In this document: positions 9,179 to 16,380 of the stretch, piece by piece | How positions within the stretch are numbered: the stretch's first letter is position 1 | Layout: each line of letters starts with the position of its first letter | Assembly: GCF_001556045.1 (NCBI RefSeq) | Contig: NZ_LSIC01000178.1 | Location: forward strand, 62,001 to 126,000 | Direction of reading: 5' to 3' | Origin: Bradyrhizobium sp. CCH5-F6 | GTDB taxonomy: Bacteria; Pseudomonadota; Alphaproteobacteria; Rhizobiales; Xanthobacteraceae | DNA length: 64,000 nt | The notes under the pieces: model-generated | Told to the model about the DNA's origin: nothing | Database searches by the model: none | What the model saw: the letters and a program-made list of their open reading frames with translations, nothing else | Program-made: the position numbers and the translations under genes

Positions 9179-9985
9179 CTATTTGTGCAGCTGGGTGAGG
9201 CCGGTCGGGGGGCCGTCGACCGCGGTCCAGCCGCCATCGACGAACAGCGTGCTGCCGCTGACATAGCTCGCGGCATCCGAGGCGAGATAGGCCACCGCGG
9301 TCGCGACCTCGTCGGCACTGCTCCAGCGGTTGAACACGGTATGGCCGGCATAGAGATTGTAGATGTCGGGGCGCTGCTTGAACGGGCCGGTCAGCGCGGT
9401 CTCGGCGATGCTCGGCGCGATCGCGTTGACGCGCACGCCGGCATGGCCGACCTCGGAGGCGAACCCCTTCACCAGCAGGCCGATGGCAGCCTTGGTCGAG
9501 CCATAGACGCCAAGGCCGGGCTCGATGGTGACCGCGCGCACGGAGGAGCAGGCGATGATGCTGCCGCCCCTCTGCGCGACCATGATGCGGCCAAAAGCCT
9601 GGAAGAACCAGACCGTGCCCTTGACGTTGAGATTCAGGACGCGGTCGAGATCCTCCTCGGTGTAGTCGAGGATGGTCTTGCGGATGTTGAGCCCGGGCGT
9701 CGTCACGGCGATGTCGAGCCGGGGGAATTTCTGCATCACCGTCTTGGCGAGCGCGTTGACGTCCGCCGCGCTTGCGGCATCGCAAGCTGCTGCCTCCGCC
9801 CAGCCGCCTTTGTCGCGAATGCCGGCGGCCGTTGTTTCTGCAGCGTCAAGCGCGCGATCGGCGCAAACGACACGGGCGCCGAGCCCGGCCAGGGCCTCGG
9901 CCGACGACTTGCCGATGCCGGATGCGGCGCCGAGCACGATAGCGGTCTTGCCGGTGAGATCGAAGAGCTTGCGATAGTCCGTCAC
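9179..9985 (-). CDS. SDR family NAD(P)-dependent oxidoreductase
   Basis: Classical short-chain dehydrogenase of 268 residues. It carries the Rossmann motif GAASGIG (TGxxxGIG type), DAASAADV after the second strand, the NLNVKGTVWFFQ segment, the catalytic Ser in IIACSSVRAV and the YGSTK catalytic Tyr/Lys. The C-terminal GSTLFVDGGW motif is standard for 3-oxoacyl/hydroxyacid SDRs. It lies 22 bp downstream of dctM and on the same strand, so it is probably the last gene of the TRAP operon and may act on the imported acid. Exact substrate unknown. Confidence 0.85.
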   Translation of the reverse strand: MTDYRKLFDLTGKTAIVLGAASGIGKSSAEALAGLGARVVCADRALDAAETTAAGIRDKGGWAEAAACDAASAADVNALAKTVMQKFPRLDIAVTTPGLNIRKTILDYTEEDLDRVLNLNVKGTVWFFQAFGRIMVAQRGGSIIACSSVRAVTIEPGLGVYGSTKAAIGLLVKGFASEVGHAGVRVNAIAPSIAETALTGPFKQRPDIYNLYAGHTVFNRWSSADEVATAVAYLASDAASYVSGSTLFVDGGWTAVDGPPTGLTQLHK

Positions 9986-10007
9986 TGATAGTGTCTCCCT
10001 GGTGCTG

Positions 10008-11300
10008 CTAGCCCTTGTAGCCCATCAACAGGCGAGGCAGCCACAGCGAGAATGCAGGGACGTAGGTCACGAACATCAATGCTGCGATCAGCGCGGCATA
10101 GAACGGCAGGATGGTGCGCATCACCGCGCCCACCGAGATGCCGCCGATGGCGCAGCCCACGAATTGCGTCGTTCCGACGGGTGGCGTGTTGAGCCCGAGG
10201 GCGCAATTGATCAGCATCAGCATGCCGAACTGTACCGGGTCCATGCCCGCCTTCATCGCGATCGGCAGGAAGATCGGGGTGCAGATCAGGATGGTCGCGG
10301 CCATGTCCATGAAAGTGCCGAGCACGAACAGGATGACGTTGATGAGCAGGAAGATGACCCAGGGCTGCGTGGAGATCCTGCTCATCATCGCGCCGGCCAG
10401 GTCGGCCACCTCGTAGAGTCCCATCAGATACTGGAACATGGTGGAGACGCCGATCAGCAGCAGCACCACGCCCGTCGTCTTCACCGCCTTTGCGGCGGCG
10501 CGCAGGAAGTTCTGCAAGGTCATGGTGCGATAGATGAGGAAGGTCAGCAGAATCGTGTAGGTGACCGCGATCGCCGCCGATTCGGTCGCGGTGAAGACGC
10601 CGGACAGGATGCCCGCCAGGATGATGCCGACGATCAGGAGGCCGGGCAGCGCGGCCGCGAGCGAGCGGAATACCTCGGCCCAGCCGGGAAACTTGCCGGC
10701 CGGATAGCCGCGCTTCACCGCAACCGCATAGGCGGCAACAAGCATGCAGACCATCAATACGAGCGCCGGCAGGAGGCCGGCGGCAATCAGCGCGCCGATC
10801 GAGACCTTGCCGCCGGCGGCCAGCGCATAAATGATCATGTTGTGGCTGGTCGGCATCAACGCTCCGACCAGCGAGGCATGGGTGGTGACGTTGACGGCGT
10901 AGTCGGTATCGAAACCTTCCTTCTTCATCATCGGAATCATCACGGCCCCCATCGCCGATACGTCGGCCACGGGAGAGCCGGAGACGCCGCCGAACAGCGT
11001 GCAGGCGACGACGTTCGACATGCCGAGCCCGCCGCGGATGTGCCCGACCAGATTCTTGGCGAGTTGCACGATCTTGTCGGCGACGCCGCCATGCAGCATC
11101 AGTTCACCGCTGAAGACGAAGAACGGGATGGCGAGGAAGGAAAAGATGTTCATCCCCGACATCATCTGCTGGAAGATGACCGCGACCGGCAGGCCTTCAT
11201 AGAGGATGGTGCAGATCGCCGCGAGGCCGATCGCGAAGGCGACGGGGACGCCGAGAATGAGGAAGCCGAAGAAAGTCGCGCCGAGAATGATCAGTTCCAT
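10008..11300 (-). CDS. dctM: TRAP transporter large permease DctM
   Basis: Integral membrane protein of 430 residues forming the 12-helix translocation subunit of a tripartite ATP-independent periplasmic transporter. It is hydrophobic throughout, with family signatures VPVAFAIGLAAICTILYEGL, GVSGSPVADVSAMGAVMIP, PTSHNMIIYALA and NCALGLNTPPVGTTQFV. The start overlaps the end of the DctQ gene by 10 bp, implying translational coupling. Gene order dctP-dctQ-dctM-SDR on the minus strand forms one operon. It would drive sodium- or proton-coupled uptake of an organic acid captured by the DctP at 11905-12876. Confidence 0.95.
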   Translation of the reverse strand: MELIILGATFFGFLILGVPVAFAIGLAAICTILYEGLPVAVIFQQMMSGMNIFSFLAIPFFVFSGELMLHGGVADKIVQLAKNLVGHIRGGLGMSNVVACTLFGGVSGSPVADVSAMGAVMIPMMKKEGFDTDYAVNVTTHASLVGALMPTSHNMIIYALAAGGKVSIGALIAAGLLPALVLMVCMLVAAYAVAVKRGYPAGKFPGWAEVFRSLAAALPGLLIVGIILAGILSGVFTATESAAIAVTYTILLTFLIYRTMTLQNFLRAAAKAVKTTGVVLLLIGVSTMFQYLMGLYEVADLAGAMMSRISTQPWVIFLLINVILFVLGTFMDMAATILICTPIFLPIAMKAGMDPVQFGMLMLINCALGLNTPPVGTTQFVGCAIGGISVGAVMRTILPFYAALIAALMFVTYVPAFSLWLPRLLMGYKG

Positions 11301-11839
11301 GAGGGGACGACCTCTTCGCCGCGCAACAGAGCAATGATGTGCTCGATTGAAAAGGAGACGATCAGGACGCCGGAGGCGATCAGCGGCACGTAGCGGATGA
11401 CCTCAGGCAGGCCGAGATTTGGGATCTTCACGGTTCCAACCGACGCACCGAGGATCCAGCCGTTGTAGGCCATCGCAATGCCGAACACCGCGACCAGGAC
11501 GTGGATCACGAGCTCGATCTTCTCCCGCGTGTGATCCGGAAGCATCACCAGCAGGCTGTCCATGCCGATGTGCCCGGCATCGCGCACGCCCACGGCGGCG
11601 CCGATCAGCGTGACGTAGAGGATCAGGACCAGCGCGAGGTTCTCGGTCCAGGTCGGGCTGGAATTGAGCACGTAACGTCCGAACACCTGGTAGAACACGA
11701 TGACCACGATGACGAGCAGTCCGGTCACGGACAGGTACATGCCGACGCGCGCCACGGGGGCATTGATCCGCGACAGCAAGCCGGTGGACGGGCGTGCCGA
11801 CGCCTCCTGCTCGTGCTCTGCGACGTGTGGGTCGGTCAT
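11291..11839 (-). CDS. dctQ: TRAP transporter small permease DctQ
   Basis: Four-helix small membrane subunit (182 residues) of the TRAP transporter. Helices are visible as LSVTGLLVIVVIVFYQVFGR, LALVLILYVTLIGAAVGV, LVIHVLVAVFGIAMAYNGWI and VPLIASGVLIVSFSIEHII. The motif PTWTENLALVLILYV and a conserved GHIG segment match the DctQ family. It lies between dctP (65 bp upstream) and dctM (10 bp overlap). Its hydrophilic N-terminal 25 residues are slightly longer than usual, so the start could lie a little downstream. Confidence 0.92.
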   Translation of the reverse strand: MTDPHVAEHEQEASARPSTGLLSRINAPVARVGMYLSVTGLLVIVVIVFYQVFGRYVLNSSPTWTENLALVLILYVTLIGAAVGVRDAGHIGMDSLLVMLPDHTREKIELVIHVLVAVFGIAMAYNGWILGASVGTVKIPNLGLPEVIRYVPLIASGVLIVSFSIEHIIALLRGEEVVPSWN

Positions 11840-11904
11840 CCCGCGGCTCCCTCGCGAGGGGCCGGTGCCGCAAGCCGGCGACTCCGGACCCGACGCCGCT
11901 GTGG

Positions 11905-12876
11905 TTACTTAGTGTCCTGTATGCGCTTGACGAGGCTCTGGAGCTTCTCGTCCCCGGCGAACTTCTGGTACACCGGCTTCATCGCATCGACGAACTCCGC
12001 CTTGTTGGCGACGGTGACGACTTGAACTCCGGCCGCCTCGACGGTCTTGCGGGAGGCCTGCTCACGCTCATCCCAGAGCTTGCGCATGACCGGCACCGAC
12101 TCCTTGGCCGCCTTGCGGACCATCGCCTGATCGTCCTTGCTCAGCGTGTCCCAGACCTTCTTCGACATCACGAGAACTTCGGGAGCGAGGGAGTGCTCGG
12201 TGATGTTGTAGAACTTGGCGGCCTCGAAATGACGTGAGGACTCATAGGAGGGCCAGTTGTTCTCGGCGGCATCCACGAGGCCGGTCTTGAGCGCGGTATA
12301 GACCTCGCCGTACGGCATCGGCGTCGGGTTGGCCCCGAGGCTCTGGATCATGCCGACCCACAGGTCGGATTGCTGGACGCGGATCTTCAGGCCCTTGAGG
12401 TCGGCGAGCGACTTGACCGGCGCCTTGACGGTGTAGATGGACCGGGCGCCGCTGTCGTAATAGGCGAGGCCGACCAGTCCCGCAGGCTCCATCGCGGCCA
12501 GGATCTCATCGCCGATCGGCCCGTCGAGAACCGTGCGCATGTGCTGCGTATCCCGGAAGACGAAAGGCAGGCACAACGCGATGGTCTCGGGCACGAAGTT
12601 GTTGAGTGGCGATGCGTTGATCCGCATCATGTCGAGCGCGCCGATCTTGAGCTGCTCGATCGTGTCCTTCTCCGAGCCCAGGGCGCCGTTCGGAAACACC
12701 TTCACGCCGAGCTTGCCGCCGCTCGCCGCCGCGAGCTGCTTGCCCATGTACTTGACGGCCTCGACGGTCGGATAGTCGGCGGGGTGAATGTCGGCGGAAC
12801 GGAAATCGCGCGCGGTCGCCAGGGGTGCCGAGACCGCCAGCACAGCAGCTGCGATGATACCGGTGAGCGTCTTCAT
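11905..12876 (-). CDS. dctP: TRAP transporter substrate-binding protein DctP
   Basis: Periplasmic solute receptor of 323 residues, the normal DctP length. A clear Sec signal peptide occupies residues 1-22 (LTGIIAAAVLAVSAPLATA). Family hallmarks are GALGSEKDTIEQLKIGALDM, the ligand-contacting arginine segment LKGLKIRVQQSDLWVGMIQ and MPYGEVYTALKTGLVDAAEN. It is the first gene of the TRAP operon and is divergent from a cyclase-family hydrolase at 13177. The receptor type fits sugar acids, dicarboxylates or small aromatic acids; the ligand is not determinable by reading. Confidence 0.92.
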   Translation of the reverse strand: MKTLTGIIAAAVLAVSAPLATARDFRSADIHPADYPTVEAVKYMGKQLAAASGGKLGVKVFPNGALGSEKDTIEQLKIGALDMMRINASPLNNFVPETIALCLPFVFRDTQHMRTVLDGPIGDEILAAMEPAGLVGLAYYDSGARSIYTVKAPVKSLADLKGLKIRVQQSDLWVGMIQSLGANPTPMPYGEVYTALKTGLVDAAENNWPSYESSRHFEAAKFYNITEHSLAPEVLVMSKKVWDTLSKDDQAMVRKAAKESVPVMRKLWDEREQASRKTVEAAGVQVVTVANKAEFVDAMKPVYQKFAGDEKLQSLVKRIQDTK

Positions 12877-13023
12877 CTGGGCTTTCCTCCTGGTTGATTG
12901 GATTGATTATATCGTTGTCGGCGGCTGCGGGCGCCTTGGGTCGCTCCACTTCAGGTGTGAAGTCAAGCGCCAATGTCGTCCCTAGGGCGGGCGGCATTCC
13001 CTGTCCAAGCCAAATCCGGCATC

Positions 13024-13048
13024 GATCGATGCAAGAGTCGCATCGATC
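13024..13048. promoter_or_regulatory. Perfect 9-bp inverted repeat in the dctP/cyclase divergent promoter region
   Basis: GATCGATGC, a 7-base spacer, then GCATCGATC forms an exact palindrome in the gap between dctP (start 12876) and the cyclase gene (start 13177). This is the expected shape and place for an operator serving one or both genes. No regulator gene of matching family lies immediately adjacent, apart from the Crp-type gene at 13964. Confidence 0.45.
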
Positions 13049-13132
13049 AATTCCTGGCGCAATTTGCAAGATGTGGGTCTGGCGGGCCGGCGGGACGTCG
13101 CCGGCACGTGACTTGACGCTGGCAATGGCGGC

Positions 13133-13169
13133 CCCTCAAGATGCCGGAAACTCCGGACCATCTTGAGGG
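13133..13169 (+). promoter_or_regulatory. Stem-loop burying the cyclase Shine-Dalgarno
   Basis: CCCTCAAGATG (13133-13143) pairs perfectly with CATCTTGAGGG (13159-13169). Inside it, CCGG (13144-13147) can pair with CCGG (13153-13156) around a five-base loop. The GAGGG of the 3' arm is the ribosome binding site for ATG 13177. If transcribed, this 15-bp hairpin would hide the site, so it may control translation; as DNA it could also be an operator. There is no T-tract, so it does not look like a terminator. Confidence 0.55.
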
Positions 13170-13176
13170 AATGCTC

Positions 13177-13959
13177 ATGCCGCGGAAGCTGATCGATATC
13201 TCGGTGCCGCTCGCAAACGACGCCACCGCAGATCCGCCCGGCAATCACCCGACGATCCAGTATATCGATCACCAACAGGGCCTGCCGCGCATGCTGCAGT
13301 TCTTCGACGGCCTCGAGGCGCAGGATCTGCCTGATGGTCAGGGCTGGGCCGTCGAGCAGGTCTCGCTGTCGACCCACAACGGGACGCATCTCGATGCGCC
13401 CTGGCACTTTCATCCGACCATGAACCGCGGCGAACGGTCATGGACCATCGACGAGGTGCCGCTGGAATGGTGCCTCCAGCCCGGCGTGAAGCTCGATTTC
13501 CGGCATCTGCCCGACGGCTACGTGGTGAGCGCCGACGACGTCGAGACGGAGCTGAAGCGGATCGGGCACACGCTGTTGCCGCTGGAGATCGTGGTCGTCA
13601 ACACCAGCGCCGGGGCGAAATTCGGCAAGGCCGACTACGTCAACTCCGGCTGCGGCATGGGCTATGAAGCCACCATGTACCTGCTCGAACGCGGCGTACG
13701 GCTGACCGGCACCGACGGCTGGAGCTGGGACGCGCCGTTCGTCTACACTGCGAAAAAATATGCCGAAACCAAGGATGCCGGCTTGATCTGGGAAGGCCAC
13801 AAGGCGGGACGGCACATCGGCTATTGCCATCTCGAGAAGCTGCACAATCTCGATCAATTGCCTTCGACCGGCTTCACGGTCTCATGCTTTCCGGTGAAGA
13901 TCGAGCGCGCGTCCGCCGGATGGACCCGCGCGGTCGCCATCATCGACGATCAGGCCTGA
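13177..13959 (+). CDS. Cyclase family protein (kynurenine formamidase/isatin hydrolase-like metal hydrolase)
   Basis: Metal-dependent hydrolase of 260 residues. The family metal-binding motif HxxxHxD appears in VSLSTHNGTHLDAPWHFHPT, and a late histidine segment HIGYCHLEKLHNLDQLP is present. Family members open amide or lactam rings, for example kynurenine formamidase and isatin hydrolase. ATG 13177 is preferred because GAGGGA ends 6 bases upstream; ATGs at 13141 and 13171 are in frame but less well placed. It is divergent from the TRAP operon, suggesting it acts on the imported compound. Isatin hydrolase is a tempting guess because an anthranilate cluster follows at 30-46 kb, but that link is inference only. 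Confidence 0.8.
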   Translation: MPRKLIDISVPLANDATADPPGNHPTIQYIDHQQGLPRMLQFFDGLEAQDLPDGQGWAVEQVSLSTHNGTHLDAPWHFHPTMNRGERSWTIDEVPLEWCLQPGVKLDFRHLPDGYVVSADDVETELKRIGHTLLPLEIVVVNTSAGAKFGKADYVNSGCGMGYEATMYLLERGVRLTGTDGWSWDAPFVYTAKKYAETKDAGLIWEGHKAGRHIGYCHLEKLHNLDQLPSTGFTVSCFPVKIERASAGWTRAVAIIDDQA

Positions 13960-13963
13960 GGCA

Positions 13964-14692
13964 TCACCCGCCGTCGAGCCCGCTCTCGGCGAGTTCGCGC
14001 AGCGCCTCCATATCCAGCACGACAATGGCGCCGTGCTCGAGACGTACCCAGTTGCGGCCGGCCCAGGCGCGCAATTGCTTGTTGATGCTCTCGCGCGTCA
14101 TCCCCACCATCTCGCTGATCTCCTGCTGGGTGATGGCGAGCGTGCCGCTGCCGGAGTCCAGCTTGCGCTCTTCGGTGAGACCGAGCAATGCGCTGGCAAG
14201 CCGGCCCGGCAGATTCTGGAGGATCACCTGCTCGACCTGCTGACTGGTCCAGCGCAGACGCGCGCAGAGCAGCTCGATGAATTTCATCGCCAGCGCCGGC
14301 TGGCTCTTCACGAAGGGCAGGAAGTCCCGGCGATCGATGACGTAGAGCTCGCAATTGGTGTTGGCGGTCGCATCCGCCGACGTCGGCGCGCCGTCGAGCA
14401 CCGCGATCTCGCCGAAAATTTCCCCCGGACCGATCAGGTTGAGGATGGCGTTCCGACCGTCGGGCGACGAGGAGGAAATCTTCACCGTCCCCGCGATCAC
14501 CGCGAACAGGCTGTTGCCGGGATCACCCTTGGCGGCGATCGTCGCGCCGCGCTTGACGGTGGTGTGCTTGGCGTAGCGGCAGAGCTGATCAAGTGCCTCC
14601 GGCTCCAGATCCGCGAAGATCGGGTGCTTGCGCAGGACCGATAGTTTGTTGCCCGCCGACTGTCGGGGATCGCCGGTCTTGTCCTGAGGCAC
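13964..14692 (-). CDS. Crp/Fnr family transcriptional regulator (no Fe-S cysteines)
   Basis: Regulator of 242 residues with an N-terminal cyclic-nucleotide-binding-type beta-roll (ATIAAKGDPGNSLFAVIAGT, GPGEIFGEIAVLDGAPTSAD) and a C-terminal winged helix-turn-helix (ITQQEISEMVGMTRESINKQ). The effector pocket carries GEIAVLDGAPTSA, resembling the cAMP-pocket motif of Crp, but ligand use is unproven. It lacks the cysteine cluster of the Fnr-type gene at 15190. Its stop is 4 bp from that of the cyclase gene, in convergent orientation. It may belong to the regulatory hub at 14-16 kb. Confidence 0.88.
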   Translation of the reverse strand: MPQDKTGDPRQSAGNKLSVLRKHPIFADLEPEALDQLCRYAKHTTVKRGATIAAKGDPGNSLFAVIAGTVKISSSSPDGRNAILNLIGPGEIFGEIAVLDGAPTSADATANTNCELYVIDRRDFLPFVKSQPALAMKFIELLCARLRWTSQQVEQVILQNLPGRLASALLGLTEERKLDSGSGTLAITQQEISEMVGMTRESINKQLRAWAGRNWVRLEHGAIVVLDMEALRELAESGLDGG

Positions 14693-14971
14693 GCCGCGGG
14701 GCTCCTAAGGCTACGAGGCACTGGCTCCTGCGTAGTCAACGTTATCAGGCTTTTCAACCTGAAAGCACGCGCGCGATTTGAGGCAATTGCCACGAAAAGG
14801 CCGTGGCAAACCCAAGTTTTGCATCCGAAGGATGTGCCGACGCATCTCAATCGATGCAAAGTTGCAGGCACCGCAAGCCGCGGTTGCGTTGAGGCGCTGC
14901 CGAGCGGCCAGCACCGGCCAGGCAAACATCAACCGCTGGCACGCCGAAGGCGGACCAGGACCTGAGGAGCT

Positions 14972-15100
14972 TCAGGGCTTGGAATGCGGATCGAGCCGGC
15001 CCGCGCTGGTTTGCCGGTCTGCCCAAGCCAGAACTGCAGCGAATGTGACGAAGATCGCGACGACAATAACGGTCACCACCAACGCGTCAGCAGGCATCAT
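14972..15100 (-). CDS. Small single-span membrane protein (42 aa) behind a FixK/FNR box
   Basis: Short gene beginning ATGATG at 15100 with a strong GGGAGG ribosome site just upstream. It encodes one hydrophobic helix (ALVVTVIVVAIFVTFAAVLA) and a short charged tail (WADRQTSAGRLDPHSKP). A perfect FNR-type box (15151-15164) lies upstream, centred about 57 bases before the start. A -10-like AATAAT at 15124-15129 is about 31 bp from the box centre, the spacing of class II activation. It looks like an oxygen-regulated small membrane protein, perhaps a respiratory-complex accessory peptide of the CydX/CcoQ kind in size only; no sequence family is recognised. Start could also be the second ATG. Confidence 0.65.
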   Translation of the reverse strand: MMPADALVVTVIVVAIFVTFAAVLAWADRQTSAGRLDPHSKP

Positions 15101-15150
15101 GCTCCTCCCTGATTGTTTGGAGCATTATTTGCCGCACACGGCAGGCGTCA

Positions 15151-15164
15151 TTGATCGGGATCAA
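15151..15164 (-). promoter_or_regulatory. FixK/FNR box (TTGATCGGGATCAA)
   Basis: Exact TTGAT-N4-ATCAA palindrome. It lies 26 bp after the stop of the Fnr-type gene and 50 bp before the small membrane protein gene on the same strand. The -10-like hexamer AATAAT (complement of 15124-15129) is placed for class II activation. Confidence 0.8.
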
Positions 15165-15189
15165 ATACGAGGGCGTTGTGGACAGGATG

Positions 15190-15903
15190 TCAGGCTGCGG
15201 CCATGGCCTCGACTCGAGCCGGATCGAGCAGGCTGATGCCGCCGTGAATGATCTCGATCACGCCCTGACGCTCCAGCTTGGTGAAGGTGCGACTGACGGT
15301 CTCTATGGTCAGGCCGAGATAGTCGGCGATATCCTGACGGCTCATCGGCAACGGTACCGTGTCGGACAGACCCTTGAGCGCGACCAGCCGCTCACGCCAG
15401 CCGAGCAGAAAGGTCGCGACCTTCTCCTCGGCCGAGCGGCGGCCAAGCAGGACCATATGGTCGCGAGCCTGGCTCAGCTCGCGAATAGCCAGCTCGTTGA
15501 TTCGCCTGAGCAGCTGCGGCCGATCCTCGATGAAACGGTTGAAGGGCACTTTTGCGAATTGGCACACCGTCACAGCGCCGATTGCGTCGGCCGAAAAATT
15601 GTGCCGGCCGGACAGATTCATCCCAAGGAAATCGCCGGGCAACGCGAAACCCACGATCTGCCGCCGGCCGTCGGGCAGCAGCTTGTACAGCCGCATGACG
15701 CCTTCGAGGACATTGTAGAACGAGGTCGTGATGTCCTCCTCGGAGAACACGGTATCGCCCGAGCCAAAATGGACGCGGCGGCCGAGATGCTCGAATTCCC
15801 TGAGCTCGGCCGTATCCAGCGATGAACAAACCGCAGCTCCGCGTACGGCGCAATCGTCGCAAAAATGTCCGTTCGGCTCAATCGTGACCACGGAAGGCTT
15901 CAT
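15190..15903 (-). CDS. Fnr/FixK1/AadR-type oxygen-sensing Crp/Fnr regulator
   Basis: 237-residue regulator with an N-terminal cysteine cluster C15-x2-C18-x7-C26 plus C114, the arrangement of FnrN/FixK1/AadR proteins that hold an oxygen-labile 4Fe-4S cluster. A cyclic-nucleotide-binding-like roll follows (LPGDFLGMNLSGRHNFSADA), then a long dimer helix and an HTH whose recognition helix reads LTIETVSRTF. The E-xx-SR pattern is the one that reads TTGAT half sites. Matching TTGA-N6-TCAA boxes lie on both sides of the gene and at several promoters up to 29 kb. The box at 15987 is about 90 bp upstream of its start and could give autoregulation. Homologues govern anaerobic aromatic degradation or microaerobic respiration. 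Confidence 0.9.
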   Translation of the reverse strand: MKPSVVTIEPNGHFCDDCAVRGAAVCSSLDTAELREFEHLGRRVHFGSGDTVFSEEDITTSFYNVLEGVMRLYKLLPDGRRQIVGFALPGDFLGMNLSGRHNFSADAIGAVTVCQFAKVPFNRFIEDRPQLLRRINELAIRELSQARDHMVLLGRRSAEEKVATFLLGWRERLVALKGLSDTVPLPMSRQDIADYLGLTIETVSRTFTKLERQGVIEIIHGGISLLDPARVEAMAAA

Positions 15904-15986
15904 CCACCGCTCCCCGCGCCGGCTGCCCCCGACACCAGGCCGAGTCCACCGCGCAGCTGCATTTTACTGCACCGCGCCACAGCCGA

Positions 15987-16000
15987 TTGACCCAGATCAA
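15987..16000 (+). promoter_or_regulatory. FixK/FNR box (TTGACCCAGATCAA)
   Basis: TTGA-N6-TCAA site between the Fnr-type gene and the cytochrome c gene. A -10-like TATTCT at 16022-16027 lies about 31 bp from the box centre, pointing to class II activation of the cytochrome gene; autoregulation of the fnr gene is also possible. Confidence 0.75.
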
Positions 16001-16057
16001 ATTCGAGTGGCATCCCAGTCATATTCTGCCTAAACAGTTCGACGGGATGACTTTTCC

Positions 16058-16375
16058 ATGCTGCAAAGCGCACTGCGTTACGGCCTGATTGGGCTGCTTC
16101 TGATGACGCCTGCGCTGGCGGCCCCCACGGCCGAACGACGCGGCAAGGCTTTTGCTCAGGCCAATTGCGCACGTTGTCACGCCATCGACCGCGTCTCGAA
16201 GAGTCCGATCGCGATCGCGCCTCCGCTGCGAACGCTGCACCGGCGCTATCCGATCGACAGCCTTGGCGAGGCGCTGGCCGAGGGGATCTCCACCGGTCAT
16301 GGCGACATGCCGGTCTTCGAGCTCAGTCCGGAGCAGATCCACGACCTGCTATCCTACCTGAAGACGCTGGAATAG
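16058..16375 (+). CDS. Small periplasmic cytochrome c
   Basis: Exported c-type cytochrome of 105 residues. A signal peptide (residues 1-22, YGLIGLLLMTPALAA) is followed by one heme-attachment motif CARCH (Cys37, Cys40, His41) and a methionine in GHGDMPVFELSP that can serve as distal ligand. The C-terminal helix LSPEQIHDLLSYLKTLE is typical of class I cytochromes. A FixK/FNR box sits about 60 bp upstream with good promoter spacing, so it is probably induced at low oxygen, perhaps carrying electrons to a high-affinity oxidase or reductase encoded elsewhere. The ribosome site is weak (GACGGGATG). Confidence 0.88.
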   Translation: MLQSALRYGLIGLLLMTPALAAPTAERRGKAFAQANCARCHAIDRVSKSPIAIAPPLRTLHRRYPIDSLGEALAEGISTGHGDMPVFELSPEQIHDLLSYLKTLE

Positions 16376-16380
16376 CGGTC

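Noticed and set aside
10002..11393. 463-residue plus-strand frame, rich in His, Asp and Gln
   Set aside because: Exact antisense of dctM; composition is the mirror of a hydrophobic membrane gene.
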